Below are positions 11,262-22,686 of a stretch of DNA of 64,000 nucleotides, piece after piece. Numbering within the stretch: the first letter of the stretch is position 1; each line of letters starts with the position of its first letter. The position numbers and the translations under genes were made by a program. A model generated the notes under the pieces. It was not told where the DNA came from. It saw nothing but the letters and a program-made list of their open reading frames with translations, and did no database searches. Source of the stretch: Verticillium longisporum (taxonomy: Eukaryota; Ascomycota; Sordariomycetes; Glomerellales; Plectosphaerellaceae); NCBI GenBank assembly GCA_019188255.1, contig JAETXT010000002.1:5394001-5458000 (forward strand), given 5' to 3'.

Positions 11262-12586
11262 ATGCTGGTGAGGACTTTGGCAGTCAGATGAAATGGGCGC
11301 AAACTAATGCATTTCAGCGCAAACAAGCTAGGCAGCGGAGGGACTACCTCTACAGGCGCGCGACGGCCCTGAAGGAAGCAGAGACCGCAGAGAAGAGAGC
11401 CCAGTTGAGGGAGGCCCTGGCGTCAGGAAAAGCATTGGACCCCTCCATTGCGAAAGATCAAAAGCTCCGAAAGGGTATGTGACCTTCATGACGAAGACTC
11501 TTTGCGGCGTATAAGATTTGAAACGCCAACAAGCGTTACAAATTCAGATCTGATGGTTACTCGGTGGACTGTTGCCAGGAGACGCGCCAGAATCTCACTA
11601 ACACATGTATCCAGACTACCAATACGATGAAGCTGGCGACATCAACGCGGCGGCGGACCAGCTCGACGACGAATACGCCGCAACGTCGGGCCTGAGCGAA
11701 CCGAGAATTCGTATGCACATTCTCCCCTACATACCCTTCTGAGGTAAAGGACTAAAACCCCACAGTTGTCACAACTTCTCGAGATCCCTCCAGCAGACTC
11801 GCAGCCTTCTCCAAGGAGATCAGGTTGCTATTTCCAACCTCGGTCCGGCTCAATCGTGGCAATCTCATTCTGCCTGACCTTGTCATGTCTTCCAAGACGC
11901 ACGGGTTGTCTGATCTTGTTCTGCTGAGCGAGCATCGAGGTACACCCACGGCTCTGACCGTCAGCCACCTGCCATTTGGGCCTACCGTGTCCTTTTCTCT
12001 TCACAACGTGGTCATGATGGCCGAAATCAAGAGCCTTGGCACAGTCAGCGAGCAATATCCCGTATGGCACCCCTGAACTATCATGCTATGCCACGGTGAC
12101 GGAGACTAACACGGACTCTAGCACCTTATCTTTGAAGGTTTCAAGAGGTATGTACTTGTAGAAGATTTGTGCTGGCAGCACGCGGCACGCGCGCGGACGC
12201 CGAGAGGCCGAACCTGACTGGATTTCCACAGCCCACTAGGAAAGCGAATCGTCACCGTGTTGAAGCATCTGTTCCCACCAAGGGAGCCCATAACGAGCAA
12301 GAACCAGGTTGGAAGCCGAGTTGTCACATTTGTCAACGAAGACGACTGTATCGAAGTCCGACAGTAAGTTGCTGACAAAGAGCGCTGCACCTGGGACTTA
12401 CTGACCGCTCGGGACAGTCACGTCTTCGTTCGAACATCCTACGATTCAGTGGAGCTGGCTGAGGTTGGGCCTCGAATGACCATGAGGCCGTTCGAGGTCA
12501 GAGCCGGAACGCTGGAGGCCAAGGGCGACGTGGAGTGGCACCTCTCACAGTACACGCGTACGGGCCGCAAGAAGAACTACCTGTGA
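11262..12586 (+). CDS. IMP4: U3 small nucleolar ribonucleoprotein protein Imp4 (Brix domain)
   Basis: Seven exons: 11262-11267, 11318-11474, 11615-11710, 11766-12061, 12122-12147, 12232-12363 and 12418-12586. All six introns (50-140 nt) are GT-AG and phase-consistent, giving 293 residues, almost the length of yeast Imp4 (290). The start is split: exon 1 is only ATG CTG, followed by [15 protein letters not shown], the conserved Imp4 N-terminus. The Brix domain runs from about residue 85 ([14 protein letters not shown]) to the end, including FEGFKSPLGKRI and [20 protein letters not shown]. Imp4 joins the SSU processome with Imp3 and Mpp10 and helps U3 snoRNA pair with pre-18S rRNA in the nucleolus. 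The 6-nt first exon and a 26-nt fifth exon make automated prediction error-prone. Confidence 0.95.
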
Positions 12587-13430
12587 GGCGACATGGTTGT
12601 TGTTGTCGTCAGGAAAGTAGACGGCGGAGCCAGCCGTACAGGGACATGAGGCAGAGGAGCCCCTCGACGGTGTCTCTGGCATAGTGATCACACAGGGTGT
12701 TGAAGAAGCTGATGACACACTCCCTCATCAGCACGTTGATGAGATGGCCATGCAGCAGCATTGCGGTAGATGTGACGACTAGCCGGAGCGGTGAGAGGTA
12801 GTACGAACCCAGCACTTGAGCCACCATGATTACCTTACTTTATGTAAGGTAAGGCTTATGGAGACAGCTGTAGCCATCACAAAACGTCTAGCTGGTAGGG
12901 AAATGGGTACACGGCGAGGCTTCTGCATCTAGGGCTAAGACATGGAAGAGAGTTGAGGACGTCTGGACAAAGAATGATGCAGAGTATCAAGACGATGTAA
13001 ATCGGGCAAGGGCGAAAGAATGTCGGTGAAAGAACAAAAAGAGACCGGACGGCGTTGGAAAAGATACCAATAGACGAACCCATGATGATCACATCTCAAT
13101 CGCGTGTAGGACATTCTATGCAGTCATGCCTTGTGATGCATCGTCACAGAGCCAGTGACGTCTCCTACTGCGCAGATTGCACAATAACAGAAGCAGGTCA
13201 CAGGCGATGCCGGAATGTGGACAGGTTTTGAACGAGGCAGCCATGAACCAATGGGAGGCTGGCAGTGTTCGATGAACATTCTCCAAGTAGTGGGCATCGT
13301 CAGGTAGTTCCGATCTGCCGAGACTAACAAAATTAACAATGAATGTGTTGAGAGGGCTTCACTGCTTATGTGAACCCTGATTCATTACTTTGGCTATGCC
13401 TGAGAGCTCTGAATCGGTAGGGTAGGTGAT
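12587..13430. other. Intergenic region downstream of IMP4
   Basis: Contains the IMP4 3' UTR. Two minus-strand frames (12877-13092 and 12609-12827, each about 70 codons, rich in Leu/Cys) have no recognisable domain or splice link. The right end passes into AT-rich repeat DNA. Confidence 0.45.
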
Positions 13431-13665
13431 ATAAGGGTTGTGATTATTGATGATTCTATCTCTCTAAATCACCGCTACCTACGTAAATCAGATATACCCA
13501 TCTAATTCACCGATCACGTAAGCTATGAATCACGTGCTCCTAAGAGCTATGAATCCCAGCCCCGGTAATTACTATATCGGTGAATCCTATATAGTAATCA
13601 CCGACCTAGGTAATCCCCTAATATTAGTTTAATACTAGCTATCTTTTCTTTATAGATAGGATTAC
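13431..13665. repeat. Left flank of the AT-rich relic, with AATCACCG-type repeats
   Basis: This short AT-rich stretch repeats AATCACCG/GAATCAC motifs in both orientations. It includes a near-perfect 14-bp inverted repeat (13564-13577 against 13589-13602, one mismatch). It is the left part of the degraded DNA into which the solo LTR inserted. Confidence 0.5.
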
Positions 13666-13670
13666 CTAAG

Positions 13671-14146
13671 TGTAACAACCAAGGAAGCAGGGTGGCCGCG
13701 AGTTGACGACCCCGCGATCGGGAGACACGATAAGATAAGAAGCGGACCCACCAGGCAGAGCACGTGATGGCTCACCCAGACATAATAGTGAGCCGATTCG
13801 CTCACTAGGGACATAACAGTGAGCCAGGGGCTGGCTCACAAGATAACATACCGTGATCCTAACATCATGGATCACCAACGACTAACAAGTGAGCCATCCA
13901 ACATGAGCTCACCACCCAAACAACAAGGACAGGATGAACGGGTATATAAGGACGGGCATTCTGTACTTGTAGATACATTCTTTCTCACGACAGTGATCAA
14001 TCTAAGTCTTACCTTGTATTCATTGTAACGAGTGCGCAACGCCTTACGACACCACATCGTCTCAGAGTCACAACCTAAGCTTCTGCTAACAGCAACCCTA
14101 ACCCTCTGACAGCGTTCCCCTCTTCGGAAGCTGCCAGGTCGTAACA
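13671..14146. mobile_element. Solo LTR of a retrotransposon, flanked by 5-bp target duplication
   Basis: A 476-bp segment starts TGTAACAACC and ends GGTCGTAACA, giving the TG...CA ends expected of an LTR. It is flanked by identical CTAAG 5-mers at 13666-13670 and 14147-14151. Inside are a TATA-like TATATAA at about 13943 and short GTGAGCC-type repeats. No internal gag/pol sequence follows, so this is a solo LTR left by recombination between two LTRs. Its base composition is near 50% GC while both flanks are strongly AT-rich, so it entered the relic after the relic had been degraded. Copia or gypsy membership cannot be decided, and the orientation is uncertain; the TATA-like site and a following A-rich stretch suggest plus. 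Confidence 0.88.
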
Positions 14147-14151
14147 CTAAG

Positions 14152-17100
14152 GGACTAATATCGGGCTCTATTACCTATATTAATAGCTACTCTAATATAC
14201 TTATAATCCTCTAATCTCTAATATATTAGATCTATTATCCTAATCTATAAAATGAATAAATAAATAAGTAAATAAATAATAATAGGAGAATAATAGATAG
14301 AATAAGGAAAAATACGGCTTAATACTACTATTCCTATAAGCGCTGAATCCCTAGTCCCTAGCGCTATAGATCAATTAAACTAGCTGCTAAATAGCTCTCT
14401 AAGGAAACGAATTAAATTATAATTAAATAATAGGAATAGGCTTTTAAACCCTTTAATAAAGGAAATAAATAGTAATTAAATAGCGTAATAGCTAATTAAA
14501 TAGTGCTCTTATAATAGCTAGATACGGGCTCTTAAAGTCTCTAAATCGCTAATATATTAATAGAGGGTAGAAGAATAATTATTATTGCCCCTTTTATTAG
14601 CTTTCTTAATAGGAATAATAGAATTAAACCGTTTTTAATAGGAATAATAGAATTAAATCGCCTAAATAGGATTAATAGATCCTATTAAGCTAATTTAATA
14701 AATACTATACTCTATAGATCTATATATCTAATTAATAAATTATAATAACTCTATTCCTTTTATTTTCCTTCTTCCCTATAATAATTCTTTATTTTTAAGA
14801 TTAGCTAACCTAATCTACTATTTTAAAGCTCCGATGATTATTAAATCCCTATTTTTATTACTCTCTCTTTCTCTCTTTTTCTCTTATCCTAGCCTCGATA
14901 ATGCCGTTTAAGCGTAAAGCCCCTATACCTATTACCCCTCCTACTAAGAGAATAGCGAAGCGTAAGAACTTAGTTAATATTAATCGTAGGAGCTATTAAT
15001 CCGGGATATAGTATATATATATAGTAATATTCGTAAAGTCCCCTACTTAGGGTACTTAAAGTCTTATTTTATTAATAAGTAAACTAAAACTAGCGCTAAT
15101 AATATATACTACGATTTAGAGCCTAAGGGTTCCCGTTACTATAAATATACCTCTAAGCATTCTTATAAACTAATATAAGCTTTCGCGATCTCTATTTTCT
15201 AATATCTATAGCTCTAACGATTATTATCTATAGTCTAGTTAAGGCATTTAAGCCTATTATAAAGTTTTTAGCTACCTAGGATAAGAATAATAAGCTAGTA
15301 AGCTCTCTTCTCTATTATTTCCCTAATTATCTAATTATACGATTAGCTAATAGGGGATATAGGATATAGAGAAATAATATATTATTATAAAAGGTATATT
15401 AATAATTATTAAGGAGGAGGAGGCGAAGGGGGGTAATAACCCTAATAAGGACCTCGATAGTCTTTATAATACCGACCGTAAAGCGGCTAAGCGGGCTATA
15501 GCTCTACGGCTCTTTAACTACCTCTAATAGGACTCGCTAGAGCAATTAAACTCGGATTCTTCGGATTCCGAAGCTTAGTCCGCTTTATAGAACGGTTACT
15601 TTACTATTTTATTAATTATAGGGTTATCGTTTTTACTTCTAGGGTACTCGTTTTTAGGCTTTATTATATTTTTATTAATATTAATTACCTTTACCCTTTA
15701 ACTATTCTTTTCTTAATATTTAACTTATCCTTTAATCTTAATTATAACTTTATTAAAGCTTATTAATGCTTCTAGTACTTAGTTTAACGCTCCCTTAATT
15801 ATTAAATCTATAGGGTTATCGCTTCTAGCGATCTAATAAATTTCGTTGACTTTATATTCTTTATAGTTTTACTATAATACTATAAGATCTATTATTAAGC
15901 GTTTCTCTATTATTATATTTAATTAAACTAAGTATTAGTAGAGCGAGTAGCTATTAATATAGATAATTATCTATAAGAGTAATAGTTCTAAGCATTTATA
16001 GATCTCTTAGAGTATCTATTTAAGGATATAAGCTATATCGAAGCCGTTAACTATCCTATAGATCTCGCTAGCTAGAACTAAATATATAACCCATTTATAT
16101 TTAATAGATTATTAATAGAGGATATTACTATATACTATAAAGGCATTCTCCTAATCGTAGGAACGTTTATTATTAAGGAGGATAATAAATCTAATCTATA
16201 AACTTAAGTCCTTATTATTAGCGAAGGAGCTATTAATAAATATATAAAGTTAGGCCGTTAAGAGATCTAGGTATATATAATTTAAATTATAGCTTATATT
16301 AACGATTTACTATTATATACGTTTATTAAGCTATTTAAAGTTATCCTCCTATAGGTTCTTAGCTTAGGCTATAATAGAGAAAACGAAGGCTATTTCTAAT
16401 TAATAGGTTAAAGTAATATAGGTACTATAAGCTCTCTAGGCGATATATTCCTATTCTAAGCTCGCTATCCCTAGGGTTACTAGCTCTAAGCAATTACTTT
16501 AGCCTTTCTATTAAATTATAAGATCTTTAATTCTAACTTTAATAATATAGCTATTAAAGATACTATTAAATCCTATATTAAGGATAGAAGTAGGCTTTAC
16601 CTAGAAACTAGCGCTTTCGAGCTCTATTTATTCCTTTTATATAAATATAAGCTCTCCGAGGTTAAGGGTATTATTAATCTATATTCCGATTAATCTAAAG
16701 CTCTCTCTAGCTCTAATTAGAAGTAAATATAGATCGTAGCCTATTAGAACGGCGTTTAGGCGCTCTCTATAATAGCGCTAATAGGTTATAAATTAATAGA
16801 GACCTAACTCTATAATACTATAGAGCGGCTTTATAATATAGAAGACGATTCCGTTAAAATATCTATACTATAGCTCCTTAGGAATATATAGGAGAACGTT
16901 ATATAATAGATCTATAGTACTCTAAGTATAAGCTTAATTAATATTACGGAATATTAACTAGTAGCTACGTTATTATAGTATTAGGGTAATCGCTAGGATT
17001 AATCGTTAATTATAATATATAATCGTAAACGATTATATTAATAGGGTTATCTTCTCTTAATTATTATATCCCTAAACTATTAGTTTTAATTTCTTATATA

Positions 17101-17718
17101 GGGCTTAAAGGAGGCCTTTTACCTCTCTTATAAGCTAATATCTAAAGATCTTAATATTAGGAAATGCGGATCTCTTAATCGGTACGATTATTCTAATTAT
17201 TAAGAATAAATCGATTTCCTCTTAATCGGACTATTTAAATAGCTTCCTAGGGGTTATTATTCTACTTTTATTATATAATTAAATAGCTAGGTCGTACCCC
17301 TATTATTCCCTTTTAATAATAAATTAGCGCTCGATCTATAAACTCCTAGTTATATTACTTTTACGATCCGTAAAAGCCGCTTATAATAGATTTATAGTAT
17401 TTATTAATTTCCTAAGTCTTTTATATTATCGTAATAGAATTAGCTCTAAATACTTAAATAGTTCTAAGGTCTCTAGAGTTCGAATTACTATTATCTCCCT
17501 AGCCTATTAATCTAATAATCTATTATATAGCTTAATATATATTCCTCTAAACTCCGTTAAGCTATTAATTATTTCGACTATAACTATTATATTAGAAACT
17601 AATATAACCTTATAGGGACCGGTCTATTTCTCCTACTCTCGGAATATAAGAACGTCGCTTCCTAGCTCTAGCGATCTTAATAGTAACTATTTAATATCTA
17701 GTCCGTTATAAATATTAA
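14152..17718. mobile_element. AT-rich transposable-element relic degraded by RIP-type mutation
   Basis: About 3.6 kb of extremely AT-rich, TpA-rich DNA without any ORF of note on either strand. Coding remnants can still be read. At 14901-14999 a basic peptide begins MPFKRKAPIPITPPTKRIAK. At 15411-15590 a charged frame with DSSDSEA is broken only by TAA and TAG codons in positions where Gln codons would fit. A remnant at about 15100-15180 reads YDLEPKGSR with nearby Tyr residues that could be mutated Cys. C-to-T change on both strands (CAA to TAA, CAG to TAG) is the mark of repeat-induced point mutation. The element's class cannot be determined from what is left. Confidence 0.8.
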
Positions 17719-17814
17719 GATGTTGATGTGAGTAGAGATGGCAAGTGGATTGTCAGTGGAGGGCATGACCGGACTGTCAAGCTCTGGGGTCGTAACGATA
17801 TGGAAGGCCTTTAA
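17719..17814 (+). pseudogene. Orphan WD40-repeat fragment
   Basis: A frame of 31 codons reads DVDVSRDGKWIVSGGHDRTV followed by KLWG and ends at TAA 17812-17814. It contains the sequence pattern of one WD40 blade (DGKWIVSGG, then GHDRTVKLW). It begins abruptly at the edge of the AT-rich relic, has no start codon and no further blades. It looks like the surviving 3' scrap of a multi-WD40 gene, such as the repeat arrays of fungal NACHT/NB-ARC STAND proteins (inference), cut off by element insertion or degradation. Confidence 0.75.
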
Positions 17815-18573
17815 GGTCAGGGCGGACAAGGGCTCGAACGTTGGGAGCTACCGATACCAGATTTGATACCCAATAGAAGCAACGTGTACATGGACACATT
17901 TCGTACACGAGTATTATGGTGCTCGGTGACGATGGGGCGCGTGTTGGGCTAGACTACTTCACAGCCATCTCCGCACGCAAGCGGCTGTCAGATCCACGAT
18001 CATGGAAATCGGTGCATGAAGTTAGAATTTCATTCGAACACATCGCGTTACATAAACTGGCAGTGTTTCTCATATTGCTGGAGGGACACACTTTACTTTC
18101 ATTGTCCGTCGTCGTCAGCACATTTCACAGGCCACGCAAGAATCTGCGTGTAAGTATGTAGGCTTGAATTCAGCTCACAGCACCTTGCCCCCTGAATTAC
18201 AACTGCAGTACCGCAGACCTCATGAGGGTTTCCTGAACATTAGATTGGTAGAATGGAAGCTTTCTGACCTCAAGCCATCAACATTAGTTTTAGTAGTGAT
18301 TGAACCTTCATGCTGCCACATTAACACGAGGAATCATCCGGTACGTAAAACCGCCACCATGCACCCGAAGATCACGTGATGAAGGTGGTGGATGTCGCGA
18401 TTAGATAACGCGCTTTTGACGACCGCATCGCCTTCACGTCCCTCCATTCAGATTTCCATATTGACCAAAGGACATCCACCAGTGCGACAAAGAACACGGC
18501 GATCCTAATGCAGAGGTTTCCAATCCCGACCATTCAAATCGCTCACCCGATTATCTGTCGTTAGCATTCTACT
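17815..18573. other. Intergenic region before the cyclin gene
   Basis: Normal base composition returns here. Small frames (81 and 71 codons) have no recognisable features. The last 150-200 bp should be the cyclin promoter and 5' UTR. Confidence 0.45.
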
Positions 18574-19947
18574 ATGGCAAACATCGACCGTTATCGGCCT
18601 CCGCGGGAAGGCTACCAGCCTCCCGTGCCTGCCGCGGCCATAGCCCGGTCCGCCGTGTCGCGATCACCAGTCAAGCAGCGCGAAGTCCCCCCCGCGGCCC
18701 CATCACCTCCTGCTCACTCGTCCCGGACATCACCTCCTCGGCCGCATGTGCGACGAGATGCGCCGGCATCACAATCGTCATCAAAGTCGGATGCACACAT
18801 GACGGCCACGACGCCGAGGGGCCAGTGGTACTTCAGCCACGACGAGGTGCTGAGTTCCCCGACGATTCTCGATGGGATCTCACCTGCAGAAGAGCGTCTA
18901 CGCCGCGCCAAGGGCGTCAACTTTATTTACCAGGCTGGAGTCATGTTGGACTTGCATCAGATCCCGCTGTGGGTGGCGGGCATCTTCTTCCACCGGTTCT
19001 ACATGCGCTACAGCATGGTGGAAGAGAGGGGCGGTATTCATCATTATGTGAGTTGCATCCTGATGTGGTCTCTGGGTTTCGTGTCGGACTAACGTTCTTT
19101 CCTCACAGAACATTGCTGCCACAGCGCTCTTCCTTGCAAACAAGACGGAAGAAAACTGTCGGAAAACGAAAGAAATCATCATTACCGTCGCCAAGGTGGC
19201 GCAAAAGAACTCACAACTCATCATCGACGAGCAGAGCAAGGAGTACTGGCGATGGCGAGACAATATTCTGGCATACGAGGAGCTCATGCTCGAGCTCCTG
19301 ACGTTCGACCTCATGGTCGAGAACCCCTACCACCGGCTGTTCGAGCTCCTCGGCCAGCTCGAGCTGGTCCACAACAAGCGCCTGCGCCAGTCGGCCTGGG
19401 CCTTCTGCAACGACGTCTGCCTGACGACGATGCCCCTGCTGCTCGAGCCGCAGGATATAGCCGTGGCGGCCATCTTCTTCGCCAGCATCCACACCGACTA
19501 CAAGATCTCCGACCGCAACGGCGAAGCCTGGTGGATCGCGCTCAAAGGCAACGAGTCGCGCTGCGCCCGCGCCATTGATATCGCGCAACAATTTTACACC
19601 GAGAACCCCTGAAGAAGCAGAACCCTTCGCTGCCGTCGCCAGCTTTCGACATTGAGAGCACTCGCCGGCCTAGGGACCCACTGCCTGGTGACAACATGTC
19701 CTCGACGGCCGGGACCCCGCGGGACGCGACGCTGAGCCCAAGGATGCGCGCGGCTAATGGCCGGGACGATGCGACAGCGACAGAGTCGGGGTCGCAGGGG
19801 ACGCACACACTTGGCGCCAGTAAGTCGATCGGCAATGGCGTTGCGTCGCCCGCTAAGAGGAAGGAGCTCGATTCGGACGAGGACGGACCGGAGCAGAAGC
19901 GCGCCAGGCTATCGGATGAAGACGAAGGAGAGGTGTCGGAGGACTGA
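18574..19947 (+). CDS. Cyclin-T-like cyclin (Pch1 orthologue, P-TEFb type), with an apparent one-base frameshift
   Basis: Exon 1 is 18574-19047 and exon 2 begins at 19109 after a 61-nt GT-AG intron. A Pro/Ser-rich N-terminus precedes two cyclin folds. The marker block KVAQKNSQLIIDEQSKEYWR matches fission yeast Pch1, the cyclin T partner of Cdk9 that phosphorylates RNA polymerase II and Spt5 during elongation. The frame hits TGA at 19610-19612 right after FYTENP. The next frame continues immediately as LKKQNPSLPSPAFDIESTR and runs to TGA 19945-19947, ending in a Lys/Asp/Glu-rich tail (KRKELDSDEDG). One missing C in the CCCC run at 19606-19609 explains this; I annotate through it. If the TGA is genuine, the protein would be 326 residues and lack the acidic tail. 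Confidence 0.85.
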
Positions 19948-20500
19948 GATACGAATTCTGTGACCACTTCGCCTCGGGCTCGAAAGGCGTGGTCAGGCTC
20001 AAGGCGCCCGTTTTCACTTTGCCACGTCTCGAGAGGGAAAGACGGTGTAACATAGCGGCATGTGAAACCCCCCCCCCCTCGGATTGGGAGGGAGCATGGG
20101 CAGGGACTACTTTGGACCCGGGCCGGATTACGATAGGAGCATGGCGTTTATAGGACAATGGATCATGGAGGGGCCAAGATTGGTGATGGGGGGAGGGAGT
20201 TTGATGTTGCGAGAACATAGGTTCCGCCCAAAAACACCCTCCGAAACTGCTCTCGATACCAAGAACATAGCAAGCGCAAGCAGGATACCTTTTTTATGGA
20301 CCGGGTCGACGGTGTATGAGATTACGTGACCTGGTGACAGCGGCTGGCATTCGGTGTTTTCTTTCTTTAATTCTACATCATGCAAACATCAGAGTCGTAC
20401 ATGACCTTCTTGCTGGTGCGCGATTGCCCCGAATCCCCTCGGCTGCACGAGTGGCCTTTTGGTGTGAATCCCCCTTAAAATATCTGTTGCAGACAGCACT
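19948..20500. other. Convergent intergenic region
   Basis: Lies between the 3' ends of the cyclin gene (plus) and the small secreted protein gene (minus). It holds a run of C at about 20069-20078 but no gene. Confidence 0.45.
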
Positions 20501-21191
20501 TCACTGCTCCACCTTTTGGTAGACAATCCTCACAGGGAAGAAGTTCTGAATGGTAATCGCGTCCGCTGCTTCTCATTAGTAATGACCTCCAGACGCTCCA
20601 CGGCAAGCATAGATGGGAAAAAAAAACATACGGTCCTTCCACTTGATCTCGAATCCCTTCGGATCCGCAGAGCTGGGAAACGCAACCCACGCAGACTCCT
20701 TGGCGCCCCTCCACGAGACCTGGCCGGATGGCTCGTCGAGCGTGAACTCGTTGACCGAAAAGGTCGTGCCGGGCGTCACCTCGATGAGGTCGGGCTGCGT
20801 CGTCTTGAGGTCGTAGAGGCTGTTGGTGCCGGTGAGGACGAGGGCCTCGTGGACGATGCCGATGGGATATGTCGCGAGGGTCGTGGCCTCCTGGGGCCTG
20901 GTCGTCAGGTAGAACTCGAGGGCGGGGGCGTTGGGGAAGAGGCCGACTTGGTCGGTGGACTTGGAGAGGAGCTTGTTGTGGAGGTCTGGGACGGAGGGCC
21001 TTTTTTGTTGGTGGTCAGAGACAGTGTTCTTGGAAAGAAGGAGGAGTGTAGTGTGCTCACGCATCAATCTTGAGGTTGTAGATGGTCGGGTCGGACTGTG
21101 TCTCGTAGCTCTCTGGCTCTTCTTGGGGGAGCGGGGAGGCTGTGGACAAGGCAGAGAGGAGGGCGAGGGGGATGGCTGACGTCCACTTCAT
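20501..21191 (-). CDS. Small secreted protein of unknown function (three exons, first junction out of phase)
   Basis: Exon 1 (21191-21061) encodes a signal peptide (MKWTSAIPLALLSALSTAS) and a short acidic stretch ending PTIYNLKIDA at a GTGAGC donor. Exon 2 (20985-20632) encodes a block including TDQVGLFPNAPALEFYLTTR and DEPSGQVSWRGAKESAWVAF. Exon 3 (20565-20501) adds DAITIQNFFPVRIVYQKVEQ after a 66-nt intron with a GTATGT donor and CTAAT branch. Exons 2 and 3 are phase-consistent. Exon 1 ends with two spare bases while the only good acceptor (CAG at 20988-20986) needs one, so the protein breaks at this junction. Either a small indel is present or the gene is damaged. No catalytic motif is visible; the protein of roughly 180 residues is probably extracellular. 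Confidence 0.6.
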
Positions 21192-22636
21192 TGCGGCGGT
21201 TTGTGTTGACGGGTTGCTCGAGGGAAAGGGTCAAGGAGAGACGTGGGCGCGCAGTCGATAGGGATATGGCCGAGTATCGATGTCGGGCAAGTGGGATGGC
21301 AGAGAGGCGTGTACCACGGTGAGATGGAGGGATACGATATATGAGGGCAGAGGGCAGAGGGTAGAGGGCGTGGCTAGTCTGATGTGTCTCAAGATGTCTT
21401 GGATTCACAATTTGTGGCCTTGGGCTCGAAATCGAGCTTAACCCCCTTTTCCATGCTAGAGTTGGATGGGCATGACCGCCAGTGACGTTCAGTCTGACAG
21501 GCTCAGGATCTCGGCCCTCTCTTGTCCTACATCATCAGCCCGATTTGGGCTGTCACAGCAGGCAGCATCGAACAGCAGCAGGGGCCGCCTCGAGATGACT
21601 CGAGGTACGCGACCGGGGGAACAGGATGGCGCCCCTGCGCTGCGCCTTGCCGGCATCTCGAGGTCGCCTTGCCGGCATCTCGGGGATAGTTTGGATGACG
21701 ATCGTCGTCGGGACCACGTTTGCGGGTGTATCCTGGCGCGTGGGCGGCGATCACTGTCTGGGCGCCAAAGTCTGATGACATTAAGTTTACCTCTAGATTA
21801 CGCTTTCCATGCGGCCATGGGTGGGTGAAGGATGCGGAAGGATGGCCTTGGAGCATGGCATGGGAAGACTTGTGGATTGATGGGCAAACACGAAGGATTC
21901 GGCACAGGAAATTCGGTACAGTAAGAGATTTGAGGTCTAATTCCCAAGGTGTTTGTTTGTTTGCTTGGCCAAGGACCAAGGATCGAAGGGCAAAGTCACG
22001 CCGATCCCCCACAAAGGGGCGTCCTTTCGAGGCCTTCGGGGGCCTTTTAGAGGCCTTCGGGGGATGTACCTGTCGAGGCTTATGGGGGGCCACAGGGACT
22101 ACATAGTACATAGTAGGCATGCGCGTATGCGTCTGACAGGAGGGAGTCTGTGTCCCATTAATAGCCATGCATCCATCCACCTCTGTCCCCTGCATCATCC
22201 CCATCTTGCTTCGTTCCCTCGCATCATGTTCATCGTCATTTCTGCTCCTTTGCGATGACGATGATAATTCTCATAATGGTCAACGGGGGTTAGTCGTGGG
22301 TTGTTTCATTCGTTTATAAAAGGATAATAGATCAACGGCTGCGCCGGCTTGCAACATACTGTACGTAGTACGGGTAGTTAAACTCGGCGCCATCCGTCGC
22401 ATGTCACCCCTTCAAACCTGCTGCTCCCTGGCAGACCCGCCACTTTATTAGGGTGAAGATGCACGAACATTGAATTGGCACCGCCTTGCTATCCCTTGCC
22501 ATATCTATCTTCCCTCTGGTCTCTAATTACCTTTCCTCTGGTCAAACAGTCATTGCTGCACGACGCGACCCCGGATTGCCTTGGCTCTGTGCCCCTCGAC
22601 TGTCAGCTGCACAGTCTTGTCCTCCCGGGGACAGAG

Positions 22637-22639
22637 TCA

Positions 22640-22685
<46 letters not shown>
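22637..22685 (+). repeat. CA dinucleotide microsatellite
   Basis: A run of CA units with one CATA interruption near its left end, lying in intergenic DNA. Confidence 0.9.

Positions 22686-22686
<1 letters not shown>

Noticed and set aside
12609..13092. Two hydrophobic minus-strand frames downstream of IMP4
   Set aside because: About 70 codons each, no splice link, no family; one overlaps the IMP4 3' flank.
14085..14105. CCCTAACCCT resembling telomere repeat
   Set aside because: Less than two units, inside the solo LTR; no telomeric array.
21527..22204. 225-codon minus-strand frame
   Set aside because: No domain, unusual composition and no signs of selection visible; probably chance.
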